Both the position numbers and the translations under genes were made by a program. This document shows positions 1-8,198 of a stretch of 64,000 nt of DNA, piece by piece; position 1 is the first letter of the stretch; each line of letters opens with the position of its first letter. Origin of the DNA: Desulfocapsa sp. (GTDB lineage: Bacteria > Desulfobacterota > Desulfobulbia > Desulfobulbales > Desulfocapsaceae); the NCBI GenBank assembly GCA_016765495.1, contig JAESPV010000037.1:3946-67945 (forward strand). The letters run 5' to 3'. Under the pieces are notes generated by a model, which saw only the letters and a list, made by a program, of their open reading frames with translations, made no database searches and had not been told where the DNA came from.

Positions 1-26
1 CCCCCCCCCTTAGAAGAGGTGCTCTT

Positions 27-671
27 TTGGATCAGATATTCTCTACTTATCTAAATGAATTAATAGCTGTCATTTCAATCACGATATTAACGATTGTGAC
101 CCCAGGACCAGATTTTGTGGTTGTCGTAAGAAATAGCTTAAGCCATTCTCGGCGATCAGGTGTGTACACCGCAATTGGTGTATCTGTAGCCGTATGGGTC
201 CACATCCTTTACACCCTCGCTGGTATAGGTTTGATTCTGTCGAAATCCATTATTCTATTCTCAATAGTAAAATATTTAGGTGCTGGTTATTTGGTTTATT
301 TAGGAGTCTGTTGCCTACGAAATAAATCCAGTGTACAAGAGACAGGGTACAAGAAAAATAGTAAGACAATCACAGATGCAAAATCATTTAAAATGGGTTT
401 CATAAACAATGCTTTAAACCCTAAAGCAACACTATTTTTCTTAAGCCTATTTACCCAACTCGTAAGCTCATCAACTCCAATTTCAATACAAGTCATATAT
501 GGAGCAATCGTTTCCATTTCTTGCTTAACCTGGTTTAGTCTTGTGGCAATTTTTCTGAACAGATCTGAAGTAAAAAAAGCATTTTTGAAAATGCAGAAAT
601 ATATTGAAAAAATTATGGGAGCTGTCCTTTTGTGTTTCGGACTTAAGGTTGCATTTTCAACAACAAACTAA
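27..671 (+). CDS. LysE/RhtB-family amino-acid exporter
   Basis: Predicted inner-membrane exporter of 214 residues for amino acids or derivatives such as homoserine lactones. The N-terminus carries the LysE/RhtB hallmark TIVTPGPDFVVVVRNSL followed by a basic, Ser/Arg-rich loop. About six hydrophobic segments follow, and NALNPKATLFFLSLF (about residues 130-145) is the second conserved family block. The length is normal for the family (about 205-215). The first usable start is TTG at 27. Because the window begins 26 bases upstream with a run of C, the true start could lie outside. The region is AT-rich compared with the genes downstream. Family assignment is firm; the substrate is unknown. Confidence 0.85.
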   Translation: MDQIFSTYLNELIAVISITILTIVTPGPDFVVVVRNSLSHSRRSGVYTAIGVSVAVWVHILYTLAGIGLILSKSIILFSIVKYLGAGYLVYLGVCCLRNKSSVQETGYKKNSKTITDAKSFKMGFINNALNPKATLFFLSLFTQLVSSSTPISIQVIYGAIVSISCLTWFSLVAIFLNRSEVKKAFLKMQKYIEKIMGAVLLCFGLKVAFSTTN

Positions 672-816
672 GACATAACGAATAAGTCAGCTATAATAAA
701 GGCAAATAAAAGGACAAGATCCTCCAAATATATTAACACAGTAATGGGTGACCCCATTTCACATTTGCATTTGTTCAATAACCAATTCAGTGCTACTTGT
801 GGGTAATAGACAGTCT

Positions 817-1003
817 TAGGAGCTTGTCCGAGAATGCCCTCTACGGAGTCTCGTGCCTCGCTTACCTGCCCAAACTCCTCAGAATTGTCAAAAAATAATA
901 CTCGCAATATCAAACATATGGCTGTGCTTATTTTTAGAAAATTCTTCGATTGTGAACAGGTAAGCGCAGACTCCGTAGATACCTATTCTCGGACAAGCTC
1001 CTA
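817..1003. mobile_element. 187-bp inverted-repeat element (MITE or IS remnant)
   Basis: A perfect 19-bp terminal inverted repeat (TAGGAGCTTGTCCGAGAAT at 817-835, its complement at 985-1003) bounds this element. The symmetry continues inwards imperfectly: TCTACGGAGTCT and CGCTTACCTG recur on both arms, with 7 extra bases on the left. The interior encodes nothing convincing. This is the form of a transposase-less MITE or the fused ends of a deleted insertion sequence. No clear target-site duplication is visible. The rest of the 672-1218 gap holds no gene that I can support. Confidence 0.7.
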
Positions 1004-1218
1004 GAGTTAATTATTGAATTCGAATTAAGCAACTTTACTCTTCCAATATACAAATAGTCTATGCATTGAGGTTTTTCTATCTGTATTTCCTGTTTGACTC
1101 TCGATTCACCTCAAGACTATATTCCTTCAAAATTGCTATTTTTTTTACGGTGCTTTCAATCATGATGCATCCATTTTGTCGCCACCCCAAACAAGACGAT
1201 TTGTGGAGATATGTAACG

Positions 1219-2574
1219 ATGAAAAAAAAATCTGTACTATTAACAGCTTTTATCCTGATTTTCTTATGCGCAACTGATCATACTTGGGCCCAAGAGTCCT
1301 TTCAGGTGATTGATACCGCACGGGTTGCGGCTATCAGAGAAAAGCCAGAATGGATCATTGTCGATACCCGGCTCAATGATGCATTTAACGGCTGGAAGCT
1401 GGATGGTGTTGTTCGTGGAGGCCACATTCAAGGAGCCGTGGATTTCTCTGCAAACTGGCTCAAAACAGATCATAAGAATCTGACAGCAGAGTTACAGGAC
1501 ATTCTGACCACCAAAAAAATAACGCCAGAAAAACATATTGTTCTGTATGATGCAAATGGCCAAGATGCAGAAAAAGTTGCGGGCTTTCTTCAAACGCAGG
1601 GGTTTTCGAAGCTCTACCTGTACGATGTGAAGCAATGGGCTGAAGATGCTGGCCTGCCAATGGAAAAATACGTAAATTATCAGTATATTGTTCCCGCCAT
1701 TATTGTGAAAGAGATTCTCGATGGCAAACAACCCGAGAGTTTTGCAGACAGCGCCCAGATAAAAATTATTGAAGCCAGCTGGGGAGAAGAAAAAACATCC
1801 TATAGTAAAGGCCACATTCCCAGCTCGTTTCATATTAATACAGATCGCATAGAACCGCCTACTACCAGTAAACCAGTCATGTGGATGCTTGCCGACCAGC
1901 AGACACTGACTACATTTGCCTTGGATTTTGGTTTTACTAAAAACGATACCGTCATTGTAACCAGTGAAGAACCTCTGGCGGCTTTCAGAGTCGCCACTGT
2001 TCTGCAATATATTGGCGTGAAAGACGTCAGAGTTCTGAATGGCGGCATACTGGCCTGGACAATGGCTGGCTACCAGCTTGAAACAAATCGTCACGATCCC
2101 ATTTCAGTAACCGATTTTGGCGGGCCTATTCCAGGAAACCCCGATGTCATTGACACAATGGAAGAAACGAAAGCGGGACTCCTCTCTCCTGAATCTTTTA
2201 CCTTGGTCGACAACCGTACCTGGCAGGAACATATCGGACAGAGCTCCGGCTATAGCTACCACAAGAGGAAAGGACGCATTCCTGGCGCGGTATTCGGTTA
2301 TGCAGGCAAGACAGACGCCTATGCAATGGATTACTACAGGAACCCCGACAAGACAATGAGGAATGCAGATGCCTTTCTCGCGCTCTGGCAGCAACAAGGA
2401 ATCGACACCACAAAACATCTGTCTTTTATGTGTGGGAGCGGTTGGCGAGCAGCTGAGGTTTACTATTACGCAACCGTCTATGGTCTAGCAGACATTGGCA
2501 TCTATAGTGATGGCTGGATCGGCTGGAGCAACAATGCATCAAACCCTATAATAACAGGCGTTCCCCAAAAATAG
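1219..2574 (+). CDS. ynjE: YnjE-like triple-rhodanese sulfurtransferase, exported
   Basis: Predicted periplasmic sulfurtransferase of 451 residues. I chose ATG 1219 because GGAG lies 10 nt upstream and it begins a clean signal peptide (MKKKSVLLTAF..., likely cleavage after HTWA); an upstream in-frame TTG at 1066 would bury this signal. Three rhodanese-like repeats cover about residues 28-140, 165-290 and 310-445. The first two have no Cys in the active-site loop (VLYDANGQ, VIVTSEEP). The third has CGSGWRA, the proper catalytic loop. Three domains with only the last one active is the layout of Escherichia coli YnjE. The sulfur donor and acceptor are unknown. A small membrane protein gene starts 1 nt after the stop. 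Confidence 0.85.
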   Translation: MKKKSVLLTAFILIFLCATDHTWAQESFQVIDTARVAAIREKPEWIIVDTRLNDAFNGWKLDGVVRGGHIQGAVDFSANWLKTDHKNLTAELQDILTTKKITPEKHIVLYDANGQDAEKVAGFLQTQGFSKLYLYDVKQWAEDAGLPMEKYVNYQYIVPAIIVKEILDGKQPESFADSAQIKIIEASWGEEKTSYSKGHIPSSFHINTDRIEPPTTSKPVMWMLADQQTLTTFALDFGFTKNDTVIVTSEEPLAAFRVATVLQYIGVKDVRVLNGGILAWTMAGYQLETNRHDPISVTDFGGPIPGNPDVIDTMEETKAGLLSPESFTLVDNRTWQEHIGQSSGYSYHKRKGRIPGAVFGYAGKTDAYAMDYYRNPDKTMRNADAFLALWQQQGIDTTKHLSFMCGSGWRAAEVYYYATVYGLADIGIYSDGWIGWSNNASNPIITGVPQK

Positions 2575-2575
2575 C

Positions 2576-2974
2576 ATGTGGGGAAAATCTAAATTCACCA
2601 CCATTGCAATACTGACTCTACAAATGCTTATGATACTTGCACTATTCGTACTCGAAATTCTCTCTGAGTACCGAGCCGGTGTCATGCAGCATCTCTATTA
2701 TCGTAAAGTACACTACCTGTCTACGCTCTACCAGAACAACAATATAATCTTCCACGTAATCGGTTTATCCGGTGGCCTGGTGTTTATCTGCGCTGTGAAC
2801 AAAGGCAAATGGAATTCAAACAAAGCATGGCACATGACCTGCGGTGTTGTTATGAGTTTGCTTTTCATGGCCGCTTATTTCTCGCCCTGGTTGAAGACAC
2901 TGAATGTGTATGCTTATTTGCTCATTGTTCTGGAGTGTTTTGTAATACTGGAAACAGTTGGTGCAGTGACATAA
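2576..2974 (+). CDS. small four-helix membrane protein
   Basis: Hypothetical 132-residue protein whose ATG lies one base after the ynjE-like stop, so it is almost certainly co-transcribed with it. Four hydrophobic segments are visible (about residues 8-26, 56-74, 85-103 and 109-128). The first loop carries YYRKVHYLSTLYQNN, with aromatic and basic residues. I recognise no family. The context suggests a membrane partner for the periplasmic sulfurtransferase, but that is inference only. Confidence 0.6.
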   Translation: MWGKSKFTTIAILTLQMLMILALFVLEILSEYRAGVMQHLYYRKVHYLSTLYQNNNIIFHVIGLSGGLVFICAVNKGKWNSNKAWHMTCGVVMSLLFMAAYFSPWLKTLNVYAYLLIVLECFVILETVGAVT

Positions 2975-3254
2975 CCAAACAGATTCGTAGATCTTTTTTA
3001 GAAAGTGTCTTTTCGACAATTAATCTGTATCCTCGGAACTTGCATGGGGTGTTGAAAGTACTTTTCTCGGCGTTGCAATCATGATCTTTTACATGGGGAC
3101 AATGGAGTCGTGGAAGAACCTTATCGACAATATCTCAATAAACTTCCTTGTAAGGTTTTCAAGAATACTTGTAAGTCTGGTTTGCACAAAAGTTATACTG
3201 TTATAAATGTTTCAGCAACCCCATGTGGCTAAAATGTAAAACAAATTGCTGCTC
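2975..3254. other. gap with a possible decayed coding scrap
   Basis: About 280 bases follow the membrane protein before the structured RNA-like segment. A short open frame at 3081-3206 (42 codons, starting MIFYMGTMESWKNLI) has protein-like composition, and the same frame reads open a little further upstream without an ATG. It may be the tail of a decayed membrane protein gene. No family is recognised and no ribosome site is visible. Confidence 0.25.
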
Positions 3255-3730
3255 GTGTTGAGCGAAATCCGGTACCTCGGGAACCCCCTAACCGTGATGA
3301 AATTGGCTAGTGTTACCCTGTGGGTGAGTGGCCGAAAGACTGACAAACCCCAGCTGCCTAAAACCTAGCCAGCAGGGCAGTGGTGAAACGTTGTCTGCAC
3401 TGGAAGGCAACAAACCCTAACCACTCACGGAAAGTGTTTAGGGGCATCACCGGGGGCTTGGGCCAGGGTATGTATTTACGGGGGTAACCCGGCAACTCGC
3501 GAGATCCAATGTCCACAGGACCCACTGCAGGGAAGGTGACACCGGATGCAGCGCAGGCGTTATGTGAATACGAACAAGTTACTGTTGCTTAGATTCAGAG
3601 AGGGTTGACAATGTCCAGCTACTCCTGCTCGGTATGAAGTGACGATTCGCCGTGAGTAGAATAGGTCTTTTGATTTATTCAGTAGGCCAATTTGTGCGTT
3701 GTCGTGAGCGGGAATGGAGTGCAGGCGTGG
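3255..3730 (+). mobile_element. probable group II intron, 5' ribozyme domains (remnant)
   Basis: A GC-rich, gene-free stretch with many purine-rich internal loops and short helices (GAGCGAAATCCGGTACC, TAACCGTGATG, GGTGACACCGGATGC). It has the texture of group II intron domains I-III. A GTGTTG motif at 3255 is a possible 5' end. The assignment is supported by a reverse-transcriptase start-like fragment in the same orientation at 4684-4764, where an intron-encoded protein would be expected in domain IV. Domains V and VI are not seen, so the intron is truncated and interrupted. The assignment rests on recognition of pattern and not on a covariance search. Confidence 0.45.
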
Positions 3731-3734
3731 ATCA

Positions 3735-3793
3735 CATAACAATCGCCTTCAATGGACGCTTCGCTGCGCACCACTGAGGCGGAACGTTGGGCG
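3735..3793 (+). other. attC-like recombination site (degenerate)
   Basis: The right end has GTTGGGC (3786-3792), which fits the GTTRRRY core of integron attC sites. The left end ACATAAC matches RYYYAAC at 6 of 7 positions. Between them, AATCGCC pairs roughly with GGCGGAA and CCTTCAATGG with CCACTGAGG around a CGCTTCGCTGCG loop, which resembles the bottom-strand hairpin of attC. It sits 24 bases upstream of a single short gene, as in a cassette array. No second attC is seen after that gene and no integrase is present. Confidence 0.45.
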
Positions 3794-3816
3794 TACAAAA
3801 GAGAGGATTGTCGATA

Positions 3817-4671
3817 ATGGCCAAATGGATTCTGCTTACAACTGCTGTCATCGGCGCAATAGCTGTTACTGCTGTTTTGATCGGGCAGATCCATGAGTCC
3901 TCAAGAGTCGAGCAAATGCTCACAACTCTAAGCGAGAGAGAGGCTCAGTCAGCGGGAGGGAGGGTCGACTTTTCATCATTTTCCAAACTGCCCCCCCCGG
4001 TTGTCCGTTATTTCCAACATGTTCTGAGCAATGGCCACAGTCTGATAAAAGTGGCGAGGTTACAGCAATCAGGTGTTCTGCGAACTAATACTGCTACTGA
4101 AAGTTGGTCGCCATTCACTGCAAGTCAAGTCGTAGCTCCACATTCAAATGCCTTTCTCTGGAACGCTAAGGTCGAGATGCCTTTGACCACACATGTACGT
4201 GTCCTTGACAGCTACATTGCCGGTATTGGCTCGGGCCGCGTAAGCCTCTTGTCTTCCTTCTGCATCGCATCGGCAGCAGGCACGCCAGAACTGAATTCTG
4301 GTGCATTGCACAGGTACTTGGCCGAGGCGGTTTGGTTTCCGACCGCCCTCTTGCCTCAGTCCGGAGTGGAGTGGAGTCCGCTGAATGATCACTCTGCACT
4401 TGCCACGCTAACCCACAAAGGAGTGACTGTGTCATTGGAATTTCGATTCAATGAAGTCGGAGAGGTTACGAGTATCTATAGTGTCGGCCGTTTCGGACGA
4501 TTTGACGGTGAATACAAGAAAGTCCCATGGCAGGGCCACTTTCTGGATTATCAATTCAAAGCCGGTATGCGCGTTCCTCTATATGGTGAGGTGGGCTGGT
4601 ACGATGATGGAAGTCTGCAAATGGTCTGGAAAGGACATATCATTGATGCGCAGTATGAGTTTGAATTGTAA
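3817..4671 (+). CDS. DUF6920/DUF6544 family protein
   Basis: Unknown-function protein of 284 residues. ATG 3817 is preceded by GAGAGGA and starts a single N-terminal hydrophobic segment (AKWILLTTAVIGAIAVTAVLI). The rest matches the family pattern that I know: LPPPVVRYFQHVL near residue 60, WSPFTASQ, an FLWNAKVEM block, YLAEAVWFPTALLP (about 170-185), and closing GMRVPLYGEVGWY and YEFEL. Family members occur often on mobile or accessory DNA. Here the gene lies between an attC-like site and a reverse-transcriptase scrap, so it seems to have entered a group II intron as a cassette. Its biochemical role is unknown. Confidence 0.75.
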   Translation: MAKWILLTTAVIGAIAVTAVLIGQIHESSRVEQMLTTLSEREAQSAGGRVDFSSFSKLPPPVVRYFQHVLSNGHSLIKVARLQQSGVLRTNTATESWSPFTASQVVAPHSNAFLWNAKVEMPLTTHVRVLDSYIAGIGSGRVSLLSSFCIASAAGTPELNSGALHRYLAEAVWFPTALLPQSGVEWSPLNDHSALATLTHKGVTVSLEFRFNEVGEVTSIYSVGRFGRFDGEYKKVPWQGHFLDYQFKAGMRVPLYGEVGWYDDGSLQMVWKGHIIDAQYEFEL

Positions 4672-4683
4672 GTCTGTGATCCG

Positions 4684-4764
4684 GTAAAACTGAGTGCAGG
4701 TTTCAAGGCGGTAAAGAAGAATGATGGGTCGCCAGGAATTGATGACGTAACGATCAAAGAAATC
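4684..4764 (+). pseudogene. group II intron reverse transcriptase, N-terminal fragment
   Basis: In one frame the DNA reads LSAGFKAVKKNDGSPGIDDV followed by TIKE. This matches the N-terminal block of group II intron reverse transcriptases (A..V+.NKG.PGIDG.T). The reading lacks a start codon and loses similarity after about 30 codons, so it is a remnant. It shares orientation with the putative intron RNA at 3255-3730. Nothing recognisable follows up to the end of dmeF at 4865. Confidence 0.6.
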
Positions 4765-4864
4765 ATAGATGTCCCCGTTTCTCTTTGTTTACAAAATGGC
4801 TGTCCGGATTGTTCTGGAATACTCAGTGTGTCCTCTTTATGAAAATGATGCTCTGTTTTTGTTT

Positions 4865-5800
4865 TTAATTGTGGCACACACAACTTTTATCCATGCAGCT
4901 ATGTGTTTCAATGGTGATATGATCCAAGTTGTGAATCTGGCTCAGGCGGCCACGATACTCCTCCGTTGAACGGGTACGGCCGGCAACCAGGGTGATCACC
5001 GCACCAAGGCTGTTTGAACTGAGTTTCCAAAGGTGGAGATCCACAATCTTGGTGTCATGATCACACTCCATAGCCGTTATGATGGCCTGTTTTTTCTCGT
5101 CATCCCGGTTTCCATCAAGCAGGATGAGTCCACTGGACTTGAGAAGGCCCCAGGCCCAGCTCCCGATAAGTATTCCTCCAACCAGTCCCATAACCGGGTC
5201 AAGAAAGACCAGGGCGAAATATTTTCCGGCCAGCAGGGCAATAATGGCTAAGACTGAGGTCAGGGCATCTGCCAGGACGTGGAGATAAGCTGCTTTGAGA
5301 TTGTAGTCATGCTGATGACCATGATGGTGATCATGATGATGCTCTCCGTCTCCACGGAGCATCCAGACGCTGAGTACATTAACCAGCAACCCGATGATGG
5401 CAACGATGATTGCCTCGTTAAAGCCAATATCCACCGGATTGAAAAAACGTATCGTGGATGCAACAAGCATATATATGGCAGTGGCACCCAAAAACAGGGC
5501 CGATGTGTACCCTGCCAGAATACCAAACTTCCCGGCACCAAAGCTGAAAATACTGCTCTTGCCATAACGCCTGGCCATGACATAGGCAAACCAGGTAATA
5601 CCAAGAGCCATGGCATGAGTGCCCATGTGCCAGCCATCCGCCAACAGAGCCATGGAACCAGTAATAATACCAGTGCTTATTTCCACCCCCATGGTAACAA
5701 CGGTGAGAATGATCACCGCCATGGTCTTTCGTTCATTGGCTTTACTGCACTTGTCAAAGACGTGCCTGTGACTCAGTTTTTGTCGAGTAAGAGTATGCAT
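4865..5800 (-). CDS. dmeF: CDF-family divalent metal efflux transporter (DmeF-like)
   Basis: Cation diffusion facilitator of 311 residues, predicted to export Co(II), Ni(II) or Zn(II) across the inner membrane in exchange for protons. TM2 contains the HxxxD-type site (LADGWHMGTHAMAL), and TM5 has the matching HVLADALTS. The loop between TM4 and TM5 is His-rich (HHHDHHHGHQHD, about residues 155-170), typical of DmeF/ZitB members. The N-terminal SHRHVF and ERKTMAVIILT resemble DmeF. I chose ATG 5800; a TTG at 5824 is also in frame, and neither has a good ribosome site. It lies 69 nt after the repressor gene and is probably co-transcribed. Confidence 0.8.
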   Translation of the reverse strand: MHTLTRQKLSHRHVFDKCSKANERKTMAVIILTVVTMGVEISTGIITGSMALLADGWHMGTHAMALGITWFAYVMARRYGKSSIFSFGAGKFGILAGYTSALFLGATAIYMLVASTIRFFNPVDIGFNEAIIVAIIGLLVNVLSVWMLRGDGEHHHDHHHGHQHDYNLKAAYLHVLADALTSVLAIIALLAGKYFALVFLDPVMGLVGGILIGSWAWGLLKSSGLILLDGNRDDEKKQAIITAMECDHDTKIVDLHLWKLSSNSLGAVITLVAGRTRSTEEYRGRLSQIHNLDHITIETHSCMDKSCVCHN

Positions 5801-5869
5801 AAATGTAATATCTGTAGGAATCAATTTATAGTGTTATTGGTGTATATAAAAAGCTACCCTTAACCTCTA

Positions 5870-6148
5870 CTACCGGATTTTCTTTAAGTGATCCATCAAC
5901 TCATCAATAAGCTGATCACGATTGTTGATATCCAGACTGGCGTTTTGCAGGCAACCCCGGATATGGTCTCCGACAATTTGTTGCCAGACACCCCGCAGAG
6001 CTCCGGAAACTGAGGTGATCTGGCGAAGCACATCAATACAGTCTTTGTCCTGTTCAACCATCTTACTCAGACCTTTTACCTGACCTTCGATCCTGTTTAA
6101 CCTTGTTATCAGGCGTTTTTTGTCCTGATCGGTGCCGCATAACCCCAT
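5870..6148 (-). CDS. dmeR: CsoR/RcnR-family metal-sensing repressor (DmeR-like)
   Basis: All-helical DNA-binding repressor of 92 residues. ATG 6148 has a perfect AAGGAGG 9 nt upstream. The family core RLNRIEGQVKGLSKMVEQDK is followed by the metal-site residues: Cys in DCIDVLRQ, His in GDHIRGCL and Cys two residues later. The W-x-H-C layout that would define the metal is not fully clear. In the family, metal binding releases DNA and derepresses an efflux gene, which fits the dmeF gene just downstream. A G-tract palindrome lies directly upstream (6174-6190). Confidence 0.85.
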   Translation of the reverse strand: MGLCGTDQDKKRLITRLNRIEGQVKGLSKMVEQDKDCIDVLRQITSVSGALRGVWQQIVGDHIRGCLQNASLDINNRDQLIDELMDHLKKIR

Positions 6149-6173
6149 GGTAAAGCCCTCCTTTTTATGGGTA

Positions 6174-6190
6174 ATAGGGGTATACCCTAT
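6174..6190 (-). promoter_or_regulatory. putative DmeR operator
   Basis: ATAGGGGTATACCCTAT is a near-perfect palindrome (one extra G) with its right edge 26 nt upstream of the repressor start. CsoR/RcnR proteins bind G/C-tract inverted repeats of this kind, so autoregulation of dmeRF is likely. The rest of the 6191-6456 stretch holds no gene that I can support. Confidence 0.6.
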
Positions 6191-6456
6191 CAGGTGTTGC
6201 GCAAAAGTCAAGAAGTTGGTTTGTTTTTTTGCCCCATCGGTCCAGTTTGTACTTATACATAACCGGATAATAATCGCGTTATCTTGGAAGAAATAAAGGG
6301 AGTAGTGGACATGTTGAAAGGCCGGTTAAAATCGGTAAAGAAGAGAGAATGAAAGATTTTTGTGGTGAAGACAGAGGGGAGGAGGCTATTTAATATTTGA
6401 AAGGAAAGTGGAGTCGCATATAAAGATTGTGGCGATGGAGGTTATGATGAAATATC

Positions 6457-6489
6457 TCCTTGGGCACCCATCTTATTGGGGCCCAAGGA
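6457..6489 (-). terminator. hairpin downstream of the chemoreceptor gene
   Basis: TCCTTGGGC pairs with GCCCAAGGA, and an inner CCCA/TGGG pair extends the stem to 13 bp with one bulge. It lies 17 nt after the MCP stop. There is no U-run, so it may act as a transcript-end stabiliser or a factor-dependent stop. Confidence 0.5.
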
Positions 6490-6506
6490 GGGTATTGAAG
6501 AGGTAC

Positions 6507-8192
6507 TCAAATCTCAAACTGTGCGACAAGCTTTTTGAGGAGGGCTGAAAGCTTTTCAAGGTCCTCGGCGCTGTTTTTGACCTTACCGCTACTGTTGGCA
6601 ATGCTGACTGCAGCTAAGTCGACTTCGTTAATATCTCTAGTGATTCCATCGGAAACGTCGGCGCTTGATGTGACATTTTCACTCACCTCTGAAATACTGT
6701 GGGATGCGAGGCTGATATTGCTTGAAATCTCACGGGTTGCCAGAGATTGTTGTTCTACAGATGAGGCAATAGTAGAAATAATCTGATTAATACTGTTGAT
6801 TACCTGGCCTATCTGCTCAATTTCTTCGATGGCACCAGAGGTGTCTTCTTGAATGTCAGAGATACGCTGGCTGATCTCAAGGGTTGCAGCTGAAGTTTGG
6901 TTGGCAAGTCCTTTTATCTCTGAGGCAACAACGGCAAATCCCTTGCCTGCTTCACCGGCTCTGGCCGCTTCGATAGTGGCATTGAGGGCGAGTAGATTGG
7001 TTTGTTTGGAAATTTCAGTAATAGCTTCCGTCACCTTGCCAATATTCTGTGCAGAAATACCAAGGTTTTTCATTTTCTTAGATGCATTTGTTGCCTCTTC
7101 AACGGCTTGTTCAGAAATATTTCTGGCGTTATCTGCGTTTGCCGAAATTGCATCGATTGTTGATGTCATCTCTTCGGTGGCGGCGGCAACCATGGTAATG
7201 TTGGCATTGGCTTCTTCCATCGAATTTGCAACCGATACCATGTTGGCGCTCATCTCTTTTGTTGATGCTGCAACAGTGTGGGATTTGTTTGTCATGTCAC
7301 TGGCACCAGTTGACATATCGGTTGAGAGGTCATTGAGTGAGGTTGAAGAGCTTTTGAGTACCTCAACCTGGCCTGCAATGTTTTTCACCATCTCATGGAG
7401 TTGACTGATAAAGGAGTTGAAGTTGGTTGCAAGTTCACCGATTTCATCTTGAGAACGCACCTCGGTTGAGACCGTTAAGTCTCCTTTAGCAGCCTCAGTA
7501 AAGCTTGTTCCAATTTTTCCAAGAGGGACAGCAACCATCTTTTTGAGAAGAAAGAAAATTGTTACGGTTAAGACAAGAATAACCGCGATCACAGAAAAAG
7601 AAGCACTGGTGAAGTAGGTTTTGTTTAGATTTTCAATGGTTGCAGATGCTTGATCTTTAGCATGTTCAAGGGCTGCAACAGAAAATCTGAAAAACAATAC
7701 ACCACCATGGGGATCGCTGGTTTTCCACGTCGGGTGGCAACGTATACAGTCAGGGGTAACTGGCTGAGGATGATAGATTCTGATATCTTTGTCATCCATC
7801 TGGTAGATCAGCTCGCTGCCGTTGCGAATTTGCTGAGCAATCTCAGCGGGTAGTCGTTGTGACAAGAATTGTTGTGCCGACGAATAGGTGACGAGCTCCT
7901 GGTAATCAAAGAGAGAGAATTCCAGTAAGCCGTCTATTATCCGTGCCTCCTTGAGGAGCCGGTCGAATTTTTCCATTTCACCACGGGTCAGTGAGCTAGC
8001 CACTGCGTTTGCGACAGAGTGGTAGAGATTTTTAGAAAAATCCTCTTCACGCTGGCTGAGTAGATCGATGTTGGCTTCGGATAGCTCATTAATCTGGTTT
8101 GATATTTGGTTGTGTTGAGCAATCTGGGCTGCAACAATAACAATAGTAACACAAGTCAGAAGTGCTAAGATTAGCTTAGTGTGTAGTCTCAT
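6507..8192 (-). CDS. methyl-accepting chemotaxis protein with periplasmic haem c motif
   Basis: Transmembrane chemoreceptor of 561 residues. TM1 is about residues 7-25. The periplasmic region (about 26-200) contains CIRCH near residues 147-151, a covalent haem c site. TM2 is about 202-222, followed by HAMP and a cytoplasmic signalling domain whose hairpin tip reads [20 protein letters not shown] near residue 395. There is no CheR-docking pentapeptide at the C-terminus. The layout resembles Tll0287-like (DUF3365) haem sensors. The ATG follows the hydrogenase small-subunit stop by 6 nt, with GGGAGAG as ribosome site, so the two are translationally linked. I infer that it reports the redox state or H2 level sensed by the hydrogenase. 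Confidence 0.9.
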   Translation of the reverse strand: MRLHTKLILALLTCVTIVIVAAQIAQHNQISNQINELSEANIDLLSQREEDFSKNLYHSVANAVASSLTRGEMEKFDRLLKEARIIDGLLEFSLFDYQELVTYSSAQQFLSQRLPAEIAQQIRNGSELIYQMDDKDIRIYHPQPVTPDCIRCHPTWKTSDPHGGVLFFRFSVAALEHAKDQASATIENLNKTYFTSASFSVIAVILVLTVTIFFLLKKMVAVPLGKIGTSFTEAAKGDLTVSTEVRSQDEIGELATNFNSFISQLHEMVKNIAGQVEVLKSSSTSLNDLSTDMSTGASDMTNKSHTVAASTKEMSANMVSVANSMEEANANITMVAAATEEMTSTIDAISANADNARNISEQAVEEATNASKKMKNLGISAQNIGKVTEAITEISKQTNLLALNATIEAARAGEAGKGFAVVASEIKGLANQTSAATLEISQRISDIQEDTSGAIEEIEQIGQVINSINQIISTIASSVEQQSLATREISSNISLASHSISEVSENVTSSADVSDGITRDINEVDLAAVSIANSSGKVKNSAEDLEKLSALLKKLVAQFEI

Positions 8193-8198
8193 TATTGT

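Noticed and set aside
1492-2094. Minus-strand 200-codon open frame
   Set aside because: Antisense shadow of the rhodanese gene; no ribosome site or protein-like pattern.
5279-5863. Plus-strand 194-codon open frame
   Set aside because: It lies antisense to the well-supported dmeF gene and mirrors its His-rich region; no independent family signal.
6851-7404. Plus-strand 183-codon frame opposite the chemoreceptor
   Set aside because: Ala/Ser-rich mirror of the coiled-coil signalling domain.
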